This document shows, one piece after another, positions 37,941 to 48,160 of a stretch of DNA of 64,000 nt (positions are counted from its first letter, which is position 1; each line of letters begins with the position of its first letter). A program made the translations under genes and the position numbers. Below the pieces are notes generated by a model, which was not told the DNA's origin, made no database searches, and saw only the letters and a program-made list of their open reading frames with translations. The DNA is from Hydrogenophaga aromaticivorans. GTDB lineage: Bacteria; Pseudomonadota; Gammaproteobacteria; Burkholderiales; Burkholderiaceae_C. Location: contig NZ_VYGV01000006.1 in assembly GCF_013387465.1 (NCBI RefSeq), positions 219,638 to 283,637 on the forward strand, in the 5' to 3' direction.

Positions 37941-39542
37941 TCAGGCGGCCGCCCTCACCAGGGCCTGGGTGTAGGGATGCTGCGGGTGCTGCAGCACCCG
38001 CTCCACGCTGCCTTGTTCCAGCAGGGCACCGTCTTTCATCACCACCACCTCATGGGCCATGGCGGCGATGACGTCGACATCGTGCGTGATCAGCAGGTAG
38101 CTCAGGCCGCGCTCGCGCTGCAAGCGCTGCAGCAAGGCGAGCACCTGTTTCTGCACGGTCACGTCCAGCGCGCTGGTGGGCTCGTCCAGCACCAGCAGTT
38201 GAGGCCCCACGATGAGTGCGCGCGCAATGGCGAGACGCTGGCGCTGGCCGCCGGAAAACTCGTGCGGGTAGCGCTGCAGCCAGTCACCGCCATGGCGGGG
38301 GTCGTCCACCAGGCCGACATCGGCGAGCGCAATGACCACCCGCTCCCGGCGCTGGGCGGAGGACAGCCCGGGTTCGTGAACCAGCAGGCCTTCGCCCACG
38401 ATCTGCTCCACCGTCATGCGCGGCGACAGCGAAGAAAACGGGTCCTGAAAGACGACCTGGATGCGCTGGCGCAGGGCGCGGCTCTGACCCGTTTTCTGGG
38501 CATCGCTCCAGTCGGTCCCGGACACCCGCAGGCTGCCCCCGTGCGGCAACAGGCCCAGCGCGGCCAGCGCAAGCGTGGACTTGCCGGAGCCCGACTCGCC
38601 GATCACGCCCAGCGTGCGCCCGGGAGGAATGTCGAGATCGGCGCCCTGCACCGCCACGAAATCGCCCTTCTTGAACCAGCCGCGCAGACCCGGCAGCGGC
38701 ACCGGGTAGCTCACGCGCAGGCCACGCGCCTGCAGCACCGGCTCACCCGCCTCAGCCGGCGCTTCCACCACGTCACGCCCGGGTTTGCTCGTCAGCAGCA
38801 TGCGGGTGTAGGCGTGCTGCGGCGAGGCGAACACTTCCGCCACGCCGCCCTGCTCCACCAGATGACCGCGTTCCATCACCGCCACGCGGTCGGCGAAACG
38901 CCGCACCAGGTTCAGGTCGTGCGTGATCAGCAACACCGCCATGCCGTGCTGGCGCTGCAGATCGGCCAGCAGGTCGAGGATCTGGCCGCGCAGGCTCACG
39001 TCCAGCGCGGTGGTGGGCTCGTCTGCGAGCAGCAATTTCGGGTTACTGGCCAGCGCCATGGCAATCATGGCGCGCTGGCGCTGGCCGCCGCTGAGCTGGT
39101 GCGGGTAGGCGCCCGCGCGGCGGGCCGGCTCTGGGATGCCGGTGGAGGCCAGCAGCTCCACGGTGGCCGACCGGGCCTGGCCCGCCGTCAACCCCTTTTT
39201 CAGCTGCAGCACTTCGGCGATCTGGTCGCCCACCGTGTAGAGCGGGTTGAGCGCTGTCATGGGCTCCTGGAAGATGACGGCCACCTCGTCGCCGCGCACG
39301 CCGCGCAACTGGTGCTCGCTCATCTGCAGCAGGTCGCGCCCCGCCAGCAGCGCCGAACCGCTGACCTCGGCGTTGTGCACCAGGCGCAGCAGTGAGAGCG
39401 CCGAGACCGTCTTGCCCGAACCGGACTCACCCACCAGGGCCAGCTTTTCGCCCGCAGCGATCGAAAAATCGATGCCATGCACCACCGGCTGGCCGTTGAA
39501 GGCCACCTGCAGGTTCTGCACCTGGAGCAGCGGCGCCGTCAT
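37941..39542 (-). CDS. yejF: Double ATP-binding protein of a YejABEF-type peptide ABC importer
   Basis: This 533-residue protein carries two complete ABC domains: the first has GESGSGKT near residue 36 and LSGGQRQRAMIAMAL; the second has GESGSGKST near residue 315 and FSGGQRQRLAIARAL. Walker B motifs LLLADEPTTALD and [12 protein letters not shown] are both intact, so both sites should hydrolyse ATP. It powers the importer made by the three genes upstream. The start overlaps the yejE stop (ATGA at 39539-39542). YejF of E. coli is needed for uptake of the peptide antibiotic microcin C. Confidence 0.93.
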   Translation of the reverse strand: MTAPLLQVQNLQVAFNGQPVVHGIDFSIAAGEKLALVGESGSGKTVSALSLLRLVHNAEVSGSALLAGRDLLQMSEHQLRGVRGDEVAVIFQEPMTALNPLYTVGDQIAEVLQLKKGLTAGQARSATVELLASTGIPEPARRAGAYPHQLSGGQRQRAMIAMALASNPKLLLADEPTTALDVSLRGQILDLLADLQRQHGMAVLLITHDLNLVRRFADRVAVMERGHLVEQGGVAEVFASPQHAYTRMLLTSKPGRDVVEAPAEAGEPVLQARGLRVSYPVPLPGLRGWFKKGDFVAVQGADLDIPPGRTLGVIGESGSGKSTLALAALGLLPHGGSLRVSGTDWSDAQKTGQSRALRQRIQVVFQDPFSSLSPRMTVEQIVGEGLLVHEPGLSSAQRRERVVIALADVGLVDDPRHGGDWLQRYPHEFSGGQRQRLAIARALIVGPQLLVLDEPTSALDVTVQKQVLALLQRLQRERGLSYLLITHDVDVIAAMAHEVVVMKDGALLEQGSVERVLQHPQHPYTQALVRAAA

Positions 39543-40576
39543 GTTTCAGCCTTCCGCGGGTCGAGCGCGTCGCGCAGGGCATCGCCCATGAAGGTGAGCA
39601 GCAACAGCGTGATCACCAGCACGGCGAAGGTGGACATGGAAATCCACCAGGCGTCGATGTTGTTCTTGCCCTGGCTGAGCAGTTCGCCCAGCGACGGCGT
39701 GCCGGGCGGCACGCCCAAGCCCAGAAAGTCCAGCGAGGTCAGCGCCAGGATGGCCGCGCTCATGCGGAACGGCAGGAAGGTGACCACCGGCGTGAGGCTG
39801 TTGGGCAGCACATGGCGCCAGATGATCTGCGCGTTCGACAGGCCCAGCGCGCGCGCCGCGCGCACGTAGTCCAGCTGGCGGTTGCGCAGGAACTCGGCAC
39901 GCACGTAGTCGGACAGGCCCATCCAGCCGAAGAGGCTGAGCAGGATCAGCAGCAGGCTGATGCTGGGAGCGAACACGGCGGAGAAGATGATCAGCAGGTA
40001 GAGCTCGGGCATCGAACCCCAGATTTCGATGAAGCGCTGGAAGGCCAGGTCGGTCTTGCCGCCGAAAAAGCCCTGGATGGCGCCGGTGATCACGCCGAGG
40101 ACGACGCCGATGAAGGTGAGTGCCAGCGCAAACAGCACGCTGACCCGGAAGCCGTAGATCAGCTGGGCCAGCAGGTCGCGCCCGCGGTCGTCGGTGCCGA
40201 GCCAGTTGTCGAGGGTCGGGGCCGAAGGATTGGGCTCTTTCGCGAAGTAGTTGAGCGTCTTGGGGCCATAGGGGTTGGGCGCGTAGACCGCCCAGTTGTT
40301 TCCGCGGGTCAGTTGCTCGCGGATGAACGGGTCGAGGTAATCGGTGGTGGTCTCAAAGTCGCCGCCGAAAGTGGTTTCCGGGTAGTCCTGCACCATGGGG
40401 AAATAGGTGCTGCCCTCGTAGCGCACGATCAGCGGCCGGTCGTTGGACAGCAGCTCGGCAAACAGGCTGGCGACCACCAGCACGCAGAAGACCACCAGGC
40501 TCCAGTAACCCAGGCGGTTGCGCTTGAAGCGCTGCCAGGCGCGGCGGGACGGGGAGAGGGATGCGACGGCCATCAA
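39539..40576 (-). CDS. yejE: YejE-type ABC transporter permease
   Basis: This 345-residue permease of the oligopeptide (DppC/OppC) class has an N-terminal helix near residues 20-42 and a long periplasmic loop (residues 45-135) with ETTFGGDFETTTDYLDPFI, typical of YejE rather than OppC. The EAA loop is YVRAARALGLSNAQIIWRH. It overlaps yejB by 4 bases upstream and yejF by 4 bases downstream. Confidence 0.93.
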   Translation of the reverse strand: MMAVASLSPSRRAWQRFKRNRLGYWSLVVFCVLVVASLFAELLSNDRPLIVRYEGSTYFPMVQDYPETTFGGDFETTTDYLDPFIREQLTRGNNWAVYAPNPYGPKTLNYFAKEPNPSAPTLDNWLGTDDRGRDLLAQLIYGFRVSVLFALALTFIGVVLGVITGAIQGFFGGKTDLAFQRFIEIWGSMPELYLLIIFSAVFAPSISLLLILLSLFGWMGLSDYVRAEFLRNRQLDYVRAARALGLSNAQIIWRHVLPNSLTPVVTFLPFRMSAAILALTSLDFLGLGVPPGTPSLGELLSQGKNNIDAWWISMSTFAVLVITLLLLTFMGDALRDALDPRKAET

Positions 40577-41598
40577 TCGAACTTCACCCGGGGATCGACC
40601 CAGAGATAACAGAGGTCCGACACCAGCTTGGTCACCAGCCCGATCAGCGTGAACAGGAACAAGGTGCCCAGCACGACGGGGTAATCGCGCCGGATCACGC
40701 TTTCATAACTCAGCAGGCCCAGGCCATCGAGCGAGAACAGGGTTTCAATCAGCAGCGAGCCGGCAAAAAAGGCCCCAATGAAGGCCGATGGAAACCCGGT
40801 GACGATGGGGATCAGCGCGTTGCGGAAGACGTGCTTCCACAACACCTGGCGCTCGCTCAGGCCCTTGGCGCGCGCCGTCATCACGTACTGCTTGCGGATT
40901 TCTTCCAGGAACGCGTTTTTCGTGAGCATCGCCGTGACCGCAAAACTCCCGAGCACCATGGCCGTTAGCGGGAGGGTGATGTGCCAGAGGTAGTCCAGGA
41001 TGCGCGCGCCCCAGCTCAGTTCGTCCCAGTTCGATGAGGTGAGTCCGCGCAGCGGAAACCACTGCAGCTGTCCGCCAAAGATCACCAGCAGCGCCACGCC
41101 CAGAACGAAGCCGGGAATGGCATAACCGACCAGCACCAGCAGCGTGGTGACCAGATCAAAACGGGAGCCGGCGCGAACCGCCTTGGCCACGCCCAGCGGC
41201 ACCGCCACGAGGTAGCTGATGAAAAAAGTCCACATGCCGAGACTGATGGACACCGGCAGCTTCTCGACGATAAGTTCGGACACCGCCTTGTTCTGGAAAA
41301 AACTGGTGCCCAGATCGAAGCGCGCGAACTGCCCGAGCATCTGGAAAAAACGCTCGTGCGCCGGCTTGTCAAAGCCGTACAGCGCCTTGATCTGCTCCAG
41401 CCGCTGCGGGTCCACGCCCTGTGCGCCCCGGTACACCGAGCCGCCTTCCGCCCCACCGCCCTGCCCTGTGCGCGCCTCGGCCAGGTACTGGTCCACCGGC
41501 CCGCCCGGCACGAACTGGATCACCAAGAAGGTCAGCAGCAAGACCCCGAACAGCGTCGGGATCATGAGCAGGAGGCGTTTGAGGATGTAGACCCACAT
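40573..41598 (-). CDS. yejB: YejB-type ABC transporter permease
   Basis: This 341-residue permease of the DppB/OppB class has the first helix at residues 7-30 and a soluble insert with GGGAEGGSVYRGAQGVDP (residues about 47-64), which distinguishes YejB from other oligopeptide permeases. The EAA loop is YVMTARAKGLSERQVLWKH. It is separated from the yejA-like gene by 148 bases that hold copy 2 of the dispersed repeat. Confidence 0.93.
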   Translation of the reverse strand: MWVYILKRLLLMIPTLFGVLLLTFLVIQFVPGGPVDQYLAEARTGQGGGAEGGSVYRGAQGVDPQRLEQIKALYGFDKPAHERFFQMLGQFARFDLGTSFFQNKAVSELIVEKLPVSISLGMWTFFISYLVAVPLGVAKAVRAGSRFDLVTTLLVLVGYAIPGFVLGVALLVIFGGQLQWFPLRGLTSSNWDELSWGARILDYLWHITLPLTAMVLGSFAVTAMLTKNAFLEEIRKQYVMTARAKGLSERQVLWKHVFRNALIPIVTGFPSAFIGAFFAGSLLIETLFSLDGLGLLSYESVIRRDYPVVLGTLFLFTLIGLVTKLVSDLCYLWVDPRVKFD

Positions 41599-41669
41599 GG
41601 TCAGTTTGTAACCGATGAAGGAGCTGTACCCGCATGTATCCGAAGCGCGTCACGCCAACCGGGAACGCC

Positions 41670-41740
41670 GCGGAACCGGCTTTGCCGGGCCGCTGGCGTT
41701 GCCCCCTTGAGGGGGTGACGCGCGAAGCGCGGCGCGGGGG
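41670..41740. repeat. Dispersed GC-rich palindromic repeat, copy 2
   Basis: The unit repeats the order seen at 21201-21268: GCGGAACC, CCGGCTTTGCCGG, CCCCCTTGAGGGGGTGACG, the palindrome CGCGAAGCGCG, and GGCGCGGGGG. It starts 6 bases beyond the yejA stop codon in gene orientation, between yejA and yejB. Confidence 0.85.
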
Positions 41741-41746
41741 TGGCCA

Positions 41747-43591
41747 TCATCGTGCCCACCAGGTGTCGATGGCCCAGGCTTCGCCAGCCGCGTAGGGCGG
41801 CATGTCCTTCGGGCGGTCCAGCCGCCAGGCGTTGTAGACCATACGGTGGGTGGTCGCTGACCACTGCGGGATCAGGTAGTGGCTGTGGCTGATGACGCGG
41901 TCCAGCGCACGGCAGGCGGCCAGAAAGTCGGGCTTGATGCGCGCATTGACCATCCGGGCCAGCAGCGCATCCACCGCGGGGCTGCTGACGCCCGCGAAGT
42001 TGCCGGAGTCCTCGGTCTTGGCGGCCTGGCTGCCGAACAGGTCGGCGTATTCGGCGCCGGGGTTGGGCGTGCCGCCGTAGGCGATGGAAATGATGTCGAA
42101 GTCGAAGCCACGCAGGCGCTGCTGGTACAGCGCGAAATCCACCGGCCGGAACCTCAGTTCGATGCCCAGCTTTTCCAGATTGCGCGCCCACGGTGTGACG
42201 ACCCTCGCCCCGGTTTCGGCGCTGTCCAGGTATTCCAGCACCATGGCTTGTCCCTGGGCGTTGTGCAGTTGCCCCCCCTGCACCGTCCAGCCCGCCTCAC
42301 GCAACAGCGCCTGGGCCTTGCGCAAGTTGCCGCGCAGGGAGTCCTGGCCGTCGGTGCGCGGCGGTGCGTACATGGGGCCAAAGGCCGCGGCAGGCAACTG
42401 GCTGCGCCAGGGCTGCATCAGCGCCAGCTCGTCGGGGCCGGGCCCGTTCGTGGGCGAACAATCGGTGTTGCCGAACAGGCCCCGCACCCGCTGGTAGCCG
42501 CCGTAAAACATCTGCCGGTTCATCCACTCGTAGTCCATCGCCAGCCCCAGCGCCTCGCGCACCCGGATGTCGTCCAGCGGCTTGCGGCGGGTGTTGAGCA
42601 CATAACTCTGGAAACCCATGGGCAGGCGGTGGCTGAACTCGGCCTTGACCAGCTCGCCGGTGTTGAAACGCTTGCCGTTGACGCGGCGCGCCCAGTCGCC
42701 GGCTGAGAAGAACCGCATCAAGTCAAACTCGCCGGCCTTCAGCGCCTCCAGGCGCGCCGTGCTGTCCTTGTAGATCTTGACCGTGATGCGGTCGAAATTG
42801 GCGGTGCCCCGGCGCACCGGCAGGTCGCGCGCCCAGTAGGCCGGGTCGCGCACGTAGGTGATGTCCTTGCCGAACTGCACCGGACCGATCTTGTAGGGCC
42901 CGCTGCCGATGGGAAAGTCCATCACGACCTGGTCAAAGCTCTTGCGTTGCCCGGTCTTGGGATCCACCGCATCGCCCCAGGCGCGGCTGAACACGGGCAG
43001 GCCGCCCACCGTCAACGGCATTTCGCGGTTGGGCTTCTTGAAGCGGTAGCGCACCGTGCGCTCGTCGATCACGTCCAGCCCGGCCACGTCTTCCAGGATG
43101 GTCTTGTAGGCGGGCGAAGTGTGCGGCCCCATCAGGGTGTCAAAACTGTGCTTCACGTCGGCGGCCAGTACCGGTTGGCCATTGTGGAAACGCGCCTCTC
43201 GTCGCAGCCGGAAAGTGACCGACAGGCCGTCGCTCGCGGCGTCCACGTCTTCGGCCAGCAGCCCGTAGCCGGCACCCGTTTCGTCCAGCGCGCCCGTGAG
43301 CAGCGAGTCGAACATCAGGTCGGACAGGTAGGCCGGTGCACTGCCCCGCAAGGTGAACGGGTTGTATTTGTCGAAGGTGGAAACGCGCAGGTTGCTGACC
43401 AGCCGCAACTCGCCCCCTTTGGGCGCAGCAGGGTTCACATAGGCAAAATGCGCAAACCCTGGTGGGTATCTGAGATCACCCCAGAGAGCGTAGCCATGCG
43501 CTGACCAGGCCGGGTTGGCAGACAGCGCCAGCACGGCCACCGAACACAGACCAGCCAGGCGTGAACGGAGTCGGTGAAGCGGTGGGTGCAT
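41747..43591 (-). CDS. yejA: YejA-type extracellular substrate-binding protein
   Basis: This 614-residue periplasmic binding protein of family 5 has an N-terminal signal peptide ending near NPAWSA (about residue 31). The mature start [20 protein letters not shown] and the following [10 protein letters not shown] are characteristic of the YejA group, which binds peptides such as microcin C in enterobacteria. The hallmark PIGSGPYKI lies near residue 226. It is divergent from fabI, with 38 bases between the start codons, so their control regions overlap. Confidence 0.93.
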   Translation of the reverse strand: MHPPLHRLRSRLAGLCSVAVLALSANPAWSAHGYALWGDLRYPPGFAHFAYVNPAAPKGGELRLVSNLRVSTFDKYNPFTLRGSAPAYLSDLMFDSLLTGALDETGAGYGLLAEDVDAASDGLSVTFRLRREARFHNGQPVLAADVKHSFDTLMGPHTSPAYKTILEDVAGLDVIDERTVRYRFKKPNREMPLTVGGLPVFSRAWGDAVDPKTGQRKSFDQVVMDFPIGSGPYKIGPVQFGKDITYVRDPAYWARDLPVRRGTANFDRITVKIYKDSTARLEALKAGEFDLMRFFSAGDWARRVNGKRFNTGELVKAEFSHRLPMGFQSYVLNTRRKPLDDIRVREALGLAMDYEWMNRQMFYGGYQRVRGLFGNTDCSPTNGPGPDELALMQPWRSQLPAAAFGPMYAPPRTDGQDSLRGNLRKAQALLREAGWTVQGGQLHNAQGQAMVLEYLDSAETGARVVTPWARNLEKLGIELRFRPVDFALYQQRLRGFDFDIISIAYGGTPNPGAEYADLFGSQAAKTEDSGNFAGVSSPAVDALLARMVNARIKPDFLAACRALDRVISHSHYLIPQWSATTHRMVYNAWRLDRPKDMPPYAAGEAWAIDTWWAR

Positions 43592-43629
43592 GCGACAATT
43601 CTGCTGGAAATTTCATCGGAGGTCGCGAC

Positions 43630-44430
43630 ATGGGTTTTCTGGCCGGCAAAAAATTGCTGATCACGGGGGTGTTGTCCAACCGGTCCATCGCCTATGGCAT
43701 CGCCAGAGCCTGCCACCAGCAGGGCGCCGAACTCGCTTTCAGCTATGTGGGGGAACGCTTCAAGGACCGCATCACCGAGTTTGCGGCCGAGTTCGACTCG
43801 ACGCTGATCTTCGACTGCGATGTCAGCGACGACGACCAGATTGACCAGATGTTTGCCGGTCTGTCGAAAACCTGGCCGAAGTTCGATGGCTTCGTGCACA
43901 GCATCGGCTTTGCACCACGCGAGGCCATCGCCGGCGACTTTCTCGATGGCCTGTCGCGCGAGGCCTTCCGCGTCGCCCACGACATCAGCGCCTACAGTTT
44001 CCCCGCCATGGCCAAGGCCGCCCTGCCCTACCTCAACGACCGCGCCGCCCTGCTCACGCTGAGCTACCTCGGTGCGCTGCGCATCATTCCCCACTACAAC
44101 ACCATGGGCCTGGCCAAGGCCAGCCTGGAAGCTTCGGTGCGCTACCTGGCCGAGTCGCTGGGTCCGCGCGGCATGCGTGTCAACGGCATCAGCGCCGGAC
44201 CGATCAAGACGCTGGCCGCCAGCGGCATCAAGGATTTCGGCAAGCTGCTGGGCATGGTGGCTGCCGCATCCCCCCTGCGACGCAACATCACGATCGAAGA
44301 CGTGGGCAACGTGGCGGCGTTCCTGCTGTCCGATCTGGCTTCGGGGGTGACCGCCGAGATCACCTATGTGGACGGGGGCTTCAGCCAGACGGGGGGCGCC
44401 AGTCGCGACAGCGAACCGGCAGGTTCCTGA
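43630..44430 (+). CDS. fabI: Enoyl-ACP reductase FabI
   Basis: This 266-residue enzyme performs the last reduction in each fatty-acid elongation cycle with NADH. ATG 43630 has GGAGG at the right distance and gives the standard [13 protein letters not shown]; the frame is open upstream but that part is within the yejA control region. Catalytic Tyr156 and Lys163 lie in YNTMGLAK, and Tyr146 in SYLGA; the numbering equals that of E. coli FabI. It is expected to be the target of triclosan-type inhibitors. Confidence 0.97.
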   Translation: MGFLAGKKLLITGVLSNRSIAYGIARACHQQGAELAFSYVGERFKDRITEFAAEFDSTLIFDCDVSDDDQIDQMFAGLSKTWPKFDGFVHSIGFAPREAIAGDFLDGLSREAFRVAHDISAYSFPAMAKAALPYLNDRAALLTLSYLGALRIIPHYNTMGLAKASLEASVRYLAESLGPRGMRVNGISAGPIKTLAASGIKDFGKLLGMVAAASPLRRNITIEDVGNVAAFLLSDLASGVTAEITYVDGGFSQTGGASRDSEPAGS

Positions 44431-44432
44431 CC

Positions 44433-45347
44433 GTGCAAGCGTCCGGCCAGCCTCTCGTTAGCCGGCGGGCATGGATGCTGGCGGCGCTCGGCCTGCTGGC
44501 GTTCGGCGGCGCCGAGGCAGCCGCCCCCAACAACACCCCGGCCCTGATGCTGGCCAACGTCTACCGCCCGAGCATCGACCTGGGTGCCTACTGGCTCAGC
44601 GAAAAGTACGACGGTGTGCGTGGTTTCTGGGATGGTCGGCGGCTGTTGACCCGCGGCGGGACCGAGATCCAGGCACCGGCCTGGTTCACCCAGGACTGGC
44701 CCGACGAACCCATGGACGGTGAACTCTGGGCCGGTCGTGGCCGGTTTGAAGAAACCGTCTCCACCGTGCGCCAGCAAACGCCCGACGACGCGGCCTGGCG
44801 ACGCATCCGTTTCATGGTGTTTGATCTGCCGGCGCACGCTGGCGTTTTCAATGAGCGCTTCCAGGCCTACCGGTTGCTGGTGCAAGGCATGGGCCAGCCT
44901 TGGGTGATGGCCGTGCCGCAGGAACGGGTGGCCAGCCACGAGGCGCTGGGCCATCGGCTGGACCAGATGGTGCGCTCGGGCGGCGAAGGCTTGATGCTGC
45001 ACCGGGGCGACTCGCTGTACCGTGCCGTGCGCAGCGACGACCTGCTCAAGGTGAAGACCCACGAAGACGCCGAAGCCCAGGTGCTGGGGGCTGTGCCCGG
45101 TCAGGGCAAATACGCGGGCGCCATGGGCGCCCTGCTGGTGCAGTCACCGGATGGTCGACGGTTCCGGATCGGGAGTGGCTTCAGCGATGCCCTGCGCAAA
45201 CAGCCGCCGCAGGTGGGTACCTGGGTGACTTACCGCTACCGCGGTCTGCACGACAGCGGTCTCCCGCGCTTCGCCACCTTTTTGCGCATCCGCAGCGACG
45301 CCGACTTGTCGGCACCGGTCAAAACGCAGCCTACCGGCCTGCGCTGA
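44433..45347 (+). CDS. Exported ATP-dependent DNA ligase (LigE-like)
   Basis: This 304-residue minimal DNA ligase consists of a nucleotidyltransferase domain and an OB-fold only. The start is GTG 44433, 2 bases after fabI. An N-terminal hydrophobic signal (residues 14-31, ending AEAAAP) predicts a periplasmic enzyme. The AMP-accepting Lys58 is in SEKYDGVRG. Other ligase motifs are FMVFDLP, GGEGLMLHR and LLKVK. Periplasmic ligases of this kind have been proposed to act on extracellular or incoming DNA. Family recognition is firm; location is inferred from the signal peptide. Confidence 0.88.
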   Translation: MQASGQPLVSRRAWMLAALGLLAFGGAEAAAPNNTPALMLANVYRPSIDLGAYWLSEKYDGVRGFWDGRRLLTRGGTEIQAPAWFTQDWPDEPMDGELWAGRGRFEETVSTVRQQTPDDAAWRRIRFMVFDLPAHAGVFNERFQAYRLLVQGMGQPWVMAVPQERVASHEALGHRLDQMVRSGGEGLMLHRGDSLYRAVRSDDLLKVKTHEDAEAQVLGAVPGQGKYAGAMGALLVQSPDGRRFRIGSGFSDALRKQPPQVGTWVTYRYRGLHDSGLPRFATFLRIRSDADLSAPVKTQPTGLR

Positions 45348-45368
45348 TCAGGAAGCAGGCCGCGCCGC

Positions 45369-45584
45369 TCAGGCGCTGGCCTGCCGCAGGATGCCGTAGA
45401 TCTGGTCCTTGAGCAGCAGTTTTTCTTTTTTCAACTGTTCAATCTCGGCCTGCGAACCGGGTTCAATGTGCGCTTCCTTGTTCTTGATCACCTGGTCCAG
45501 TTCGTTGTGCTTGTCAAACAGGCGCGTGAAGTGGACGTCATGGCCCTTGAGCTGGGTGATGAGATCGCGGTATTCAGGGAACAT
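45369..45584 (-). CDS. YdcH/DUF465 small coiled-coil protein
   Basis: This 71-residue protein starts at ATG 45584 with GGAGG in front. It is a helical hairpin with the DUF465 pattern LFDKHNELDQVIKNKE and LKKEKLLLKDQIYGIL. Members are very common small proteins of unknown function. The frame is open upstream but the family start and the ribosome site favour this one. It is convergent with the DNA ligase gene. Confidence 0.9.
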   Translation of the reverse strand: MFPEYRDLITQLKGHDVHFTRLFDKHNELDQVIKNKEAHIEPGSQAEIEQLKKEKLLLKDQIYGILRQASA

Positions 45585-45703
45585 CGGTAAGCCTCCGAAA
45601 GGATGGTGGGCATGCACGGTGCACGTTCCTTGGTGCTTCCCGCCATGAGCGGGTTGCCGAAACATCTTACCGTGCAGCCCCCGGATCACCGTATCCGGCG
45701 GTC

Positions 45704-47995
45704 TCAGACACCCACACAGTCGGCAAAGTAGCGAAGCACACCGTCGTCCCCGCGCTCCTGCACGAGCCCGTGGATGTCGGTTTCGAACCCGGGGCACTCG
45801 CGCGCGAACTCGCGGTTGAACTTGAGGTAGTCCACGATCTTCTTGTTGAACACCTCACCCGGGATCAGCAACGGAATGCCCGGCGGGTACGGCGTCACCA
45901 GGCTGGTGGTGATCCGGCCTTCCAGGTTGTCGATCGGCACGCGCTGCGTGGTGCGGTGCGCGATGTGCGCGAACGCGTCGCTCGGCTTCATGGCCGGCGT
46001 GTGGTCGCTCAGGTACATGTCGGTCGTGAGGCGCGCGATGTCGTACTTGGCGTAGAGCTCGTGCACGTGCTGGCAAAGGTCGCGCAGGCCCATCTGGTCG
46101 TAACGGGGGTGCTTCTGGCAGAACTCGGGCAGGATGCGCCACATGGGCTGGTTCTTGGCGTAGTCGTCCTTGAACTGCTGCAGCGCGGTCAGCAGCGTGT
46201 TCCAGCGGCCCTTGGTGATGCCGATGGTGAACATGATGAAGAAGCTGTAGAGCCCGGTCTTCTCGACCACCACGCCGTGCTCGGCCAGGAACTTGGTCAC
46301 GATCGAGGCCGGGATGCCGGTGGCGGCAAAGTCGCCGTTCATGTTCAGGCCTGGCGTGACGATGGTCGCCTTGATCGGGTCCAGCATGTTGAAACCCGGC
46401 GCCATGTCGCCGAAACCGTGCCAGGCCTCTTCGCCATCCGAAGGCTGCACGCCATCGGCGTCGGTGCGCTTGAGCACCCAGTCGCTGGCGCGGCCGATGC
46501 CCTCTTCCACCAGGTTGTCGGGTCCCCAGACCTGGAACCACCAGTCGTCTTCACCGAATTCGGCCTCGACCTTGCGCATGGCGCGGCGGAAATCCAGGGC
46601 TTCGGCGATGCTCTCTTCCACCAGTGCGGTGCCGCCGGGCGGCTCCATCATGGCCGCGGCCACATCGCAGCTGGCGATGATGCTGTACTGCGGACTGGTG
46701 CTGGTGTGCATCAGATAGGCCTCGTTGAAGAGGTGGCGGTCCAGCTTGGTGGTCTGCGAGTCCTGCACCAGCACATGGCTCGCCTGGCTGATGCCGGCCA
46801 GCAGCTTGTGGATAGACTGCGTGGCATACACCACCGAGTGCTGCGGGCGAGCGCGCTTCTTGCCCATGGCGTGGAAGCTGCCGTAGAAAGGATGGAAGGC
46901 CGCGTGCGGCAACCAGGCCTCGTCGAAGTGCAGGTTGTCCACCCAGCCGTCCAGCAGGTTCTTGATGGTCTCGGTGTTGTAGAGCACACCGTCGTAGGTG
47001 GACTGCGTCAGCGTCAGGATGCGCGGCTTGACCTGATCTGCGTCCACGCCGGCCAGCAGCGGATTGGCCCGAATCTTGGCCTTGATCGCATCGATCTCGA
47101 ACTCGGCCTGCGGGATCGGACCGATGATGCCGTAGTGGTTGCGCGTGGGCTTGAGAAAAACGGGAATGGCCCCCGTCATGATGATCGAGTGCAGGATGGA
47201 CTTGTGGCAGTTTCGGTCCACCACCACCACGTCGCCCGGCGCCACCGTGTGGTGCCAGACCATCTTGTTCGACGTTGACGTACCGTTGGTCACGAAGTAG
47301 CAGTGGTCGGCGTTGAAGATGCGCGCGGCGTTGCGCTCGCTCGCACCAATCGCGCCGTTGTGGTCCAGCAGTTGACCCAGCTCTTCCACCGCGTTGCACA
47401 CGTCGGCGCGCAGCATGTTCTCGCCATAGAACTGGTGGTACATCTGGCCCACCGGGCTCTTCAGGAACGCCACGCCGCCCGAATGGCCAGGGCAGTGCCA
47501 GGAGTAGGAACCGTCTTCGGCGTAGTCCAGCAAGGCCTTGAAAAACGGTGGCTGGATGCCTTCGAGGTAGCTTTTGGCCTCGCGGATGATGTGGCGGGCC
47601 ACAAATTCCGGCGTGTCCTCGAACATGTGAATGAAGCCGTGCAGCTCGCGCAGGATGTCGTTGGGCAGGTGGCGGCTGGTCTTGGTTTCTCCGTGCACGT
47701 AGATCGGCACATCGGCGTTCTTGCGCCGCACTTCCTGGATGAAGTTGCGCAGGTTCAGTACCACCGGGTCCAGGTCCGGACCCGGGCTGAACTCTTCATC
47801 GTCGATGGACAGGATGAACGCGCTGGCGCGGCTCTGCTGTTGCGCAAACAGGCTGAGGTCGCCGTAGCTGGTGACACCGACCACTTCGAAACCCTCCGTC
47901 TCGATGGCCTGCGCCAGGGCGCGAATACCCAGACCGGAGGAGTTCTCCGAGCGGAAGTCCTCATCGATGATGACGATGGGAAAACGGAATTTCAT
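45704..47995 (-). CDS. PLP-dependent arginine/lysine/ornithine decarboxylase
   Basis: This 763-residue fold-type I decarboxylase has three domains. The N-terminal wing (residues 1-130) is a response-regulator-like fold starting FRFPIVIIDEDF. The PLP domain carries SWHCPGHSGGVAFLKSPVG (165-183), Asp358 in HFDEAW and the PLP Lys397 in TQSIHKLLAG. The C-terminal domain follows. Enzymes of this family make polyamines (agmatine, cadaverine or putrescine) and consume protons in acid. Which amino acid is used cannot be decided. A single gene with no antiporter next to it argues for biosynthesis rather than acid resistance. Confidence 0.93.
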   Translation of the reverse strand: MKFRFPIVIIDEDFRSENSSGLGIRALAQAIETEGFEVVGVTSYGDLSLFAQQQSRASAFILSIDDEEFSPGPDLDPVVLNLRNFIQEVRRKNADVPIYVHGETKTSRHLPNDILRELHGFIHMFEDTPEFVARHIIREAKSYLEGIQPPFFKALLDYAEDGSYSWHCPGHSGGVAFLKSPVGQMYHQFYGENMLRADVCNAVEELGQLLDHNGAIGASERNAARIFNADHCYFVTNGTSTSNKMVWHHTVAPGDVVVVDRNCHKSILHSIIMTGAIPVFLKPTRNHYGIIGPIPQAEFEIDAIKAKIRANPLLAGVDADQVKPRILTLTQSTYDGVLYNTETIKNLLDGWVDNLHFDEAWLPHAAFHPFYGSFHAMGKKRARPQHSVVYATQSIHKLLAGISQASHVLVQDSQTTKLDRHLFNEAYLMHTSTSPQYSIIASCDVAAAMMEPPGGTALVEESIAEALDFRRAMRKVEAEFGEDDWWFQVWGPDNLVEEGIGRASDWVLKRTDADGVQPSDGEEAWHGFGDMAPGFNMLDPIKATIVTPGLNMNGDFAATGIPASIVTKFLAEHGVVVEKTGLYSFFIMFTIGITKGRWNTLLTALQQFKDDYAKNQPMWRILPEFCQKHPRYDQMGLRDLCQHVHELYAKYDIARLTTDMYLSDHTPAMKPSDAFAHIAHRTTQRVPIDNLEGRITTSLVTPYPPGIPLLIPGEVFNKKIVDYLKFNREFARECPGFETDIHGLVQERGDDGVLRYFADCVGV

Positions 47996-48160
47996 GGCGG
48001 TCTCCAGCCGCGGACGCGGCCATCAGGGGCAAAAGGAATCGAAACAGGCGCGAAGTGTACGGAAATCGAGTGACCCTGCCCTTTTGATGCAGGGCATTTG
48101 TCGCAGAATGTGGCACGGGTCAGACATTCAGGGGAATGCCTGCCGCATTGGGGAGCTTAC

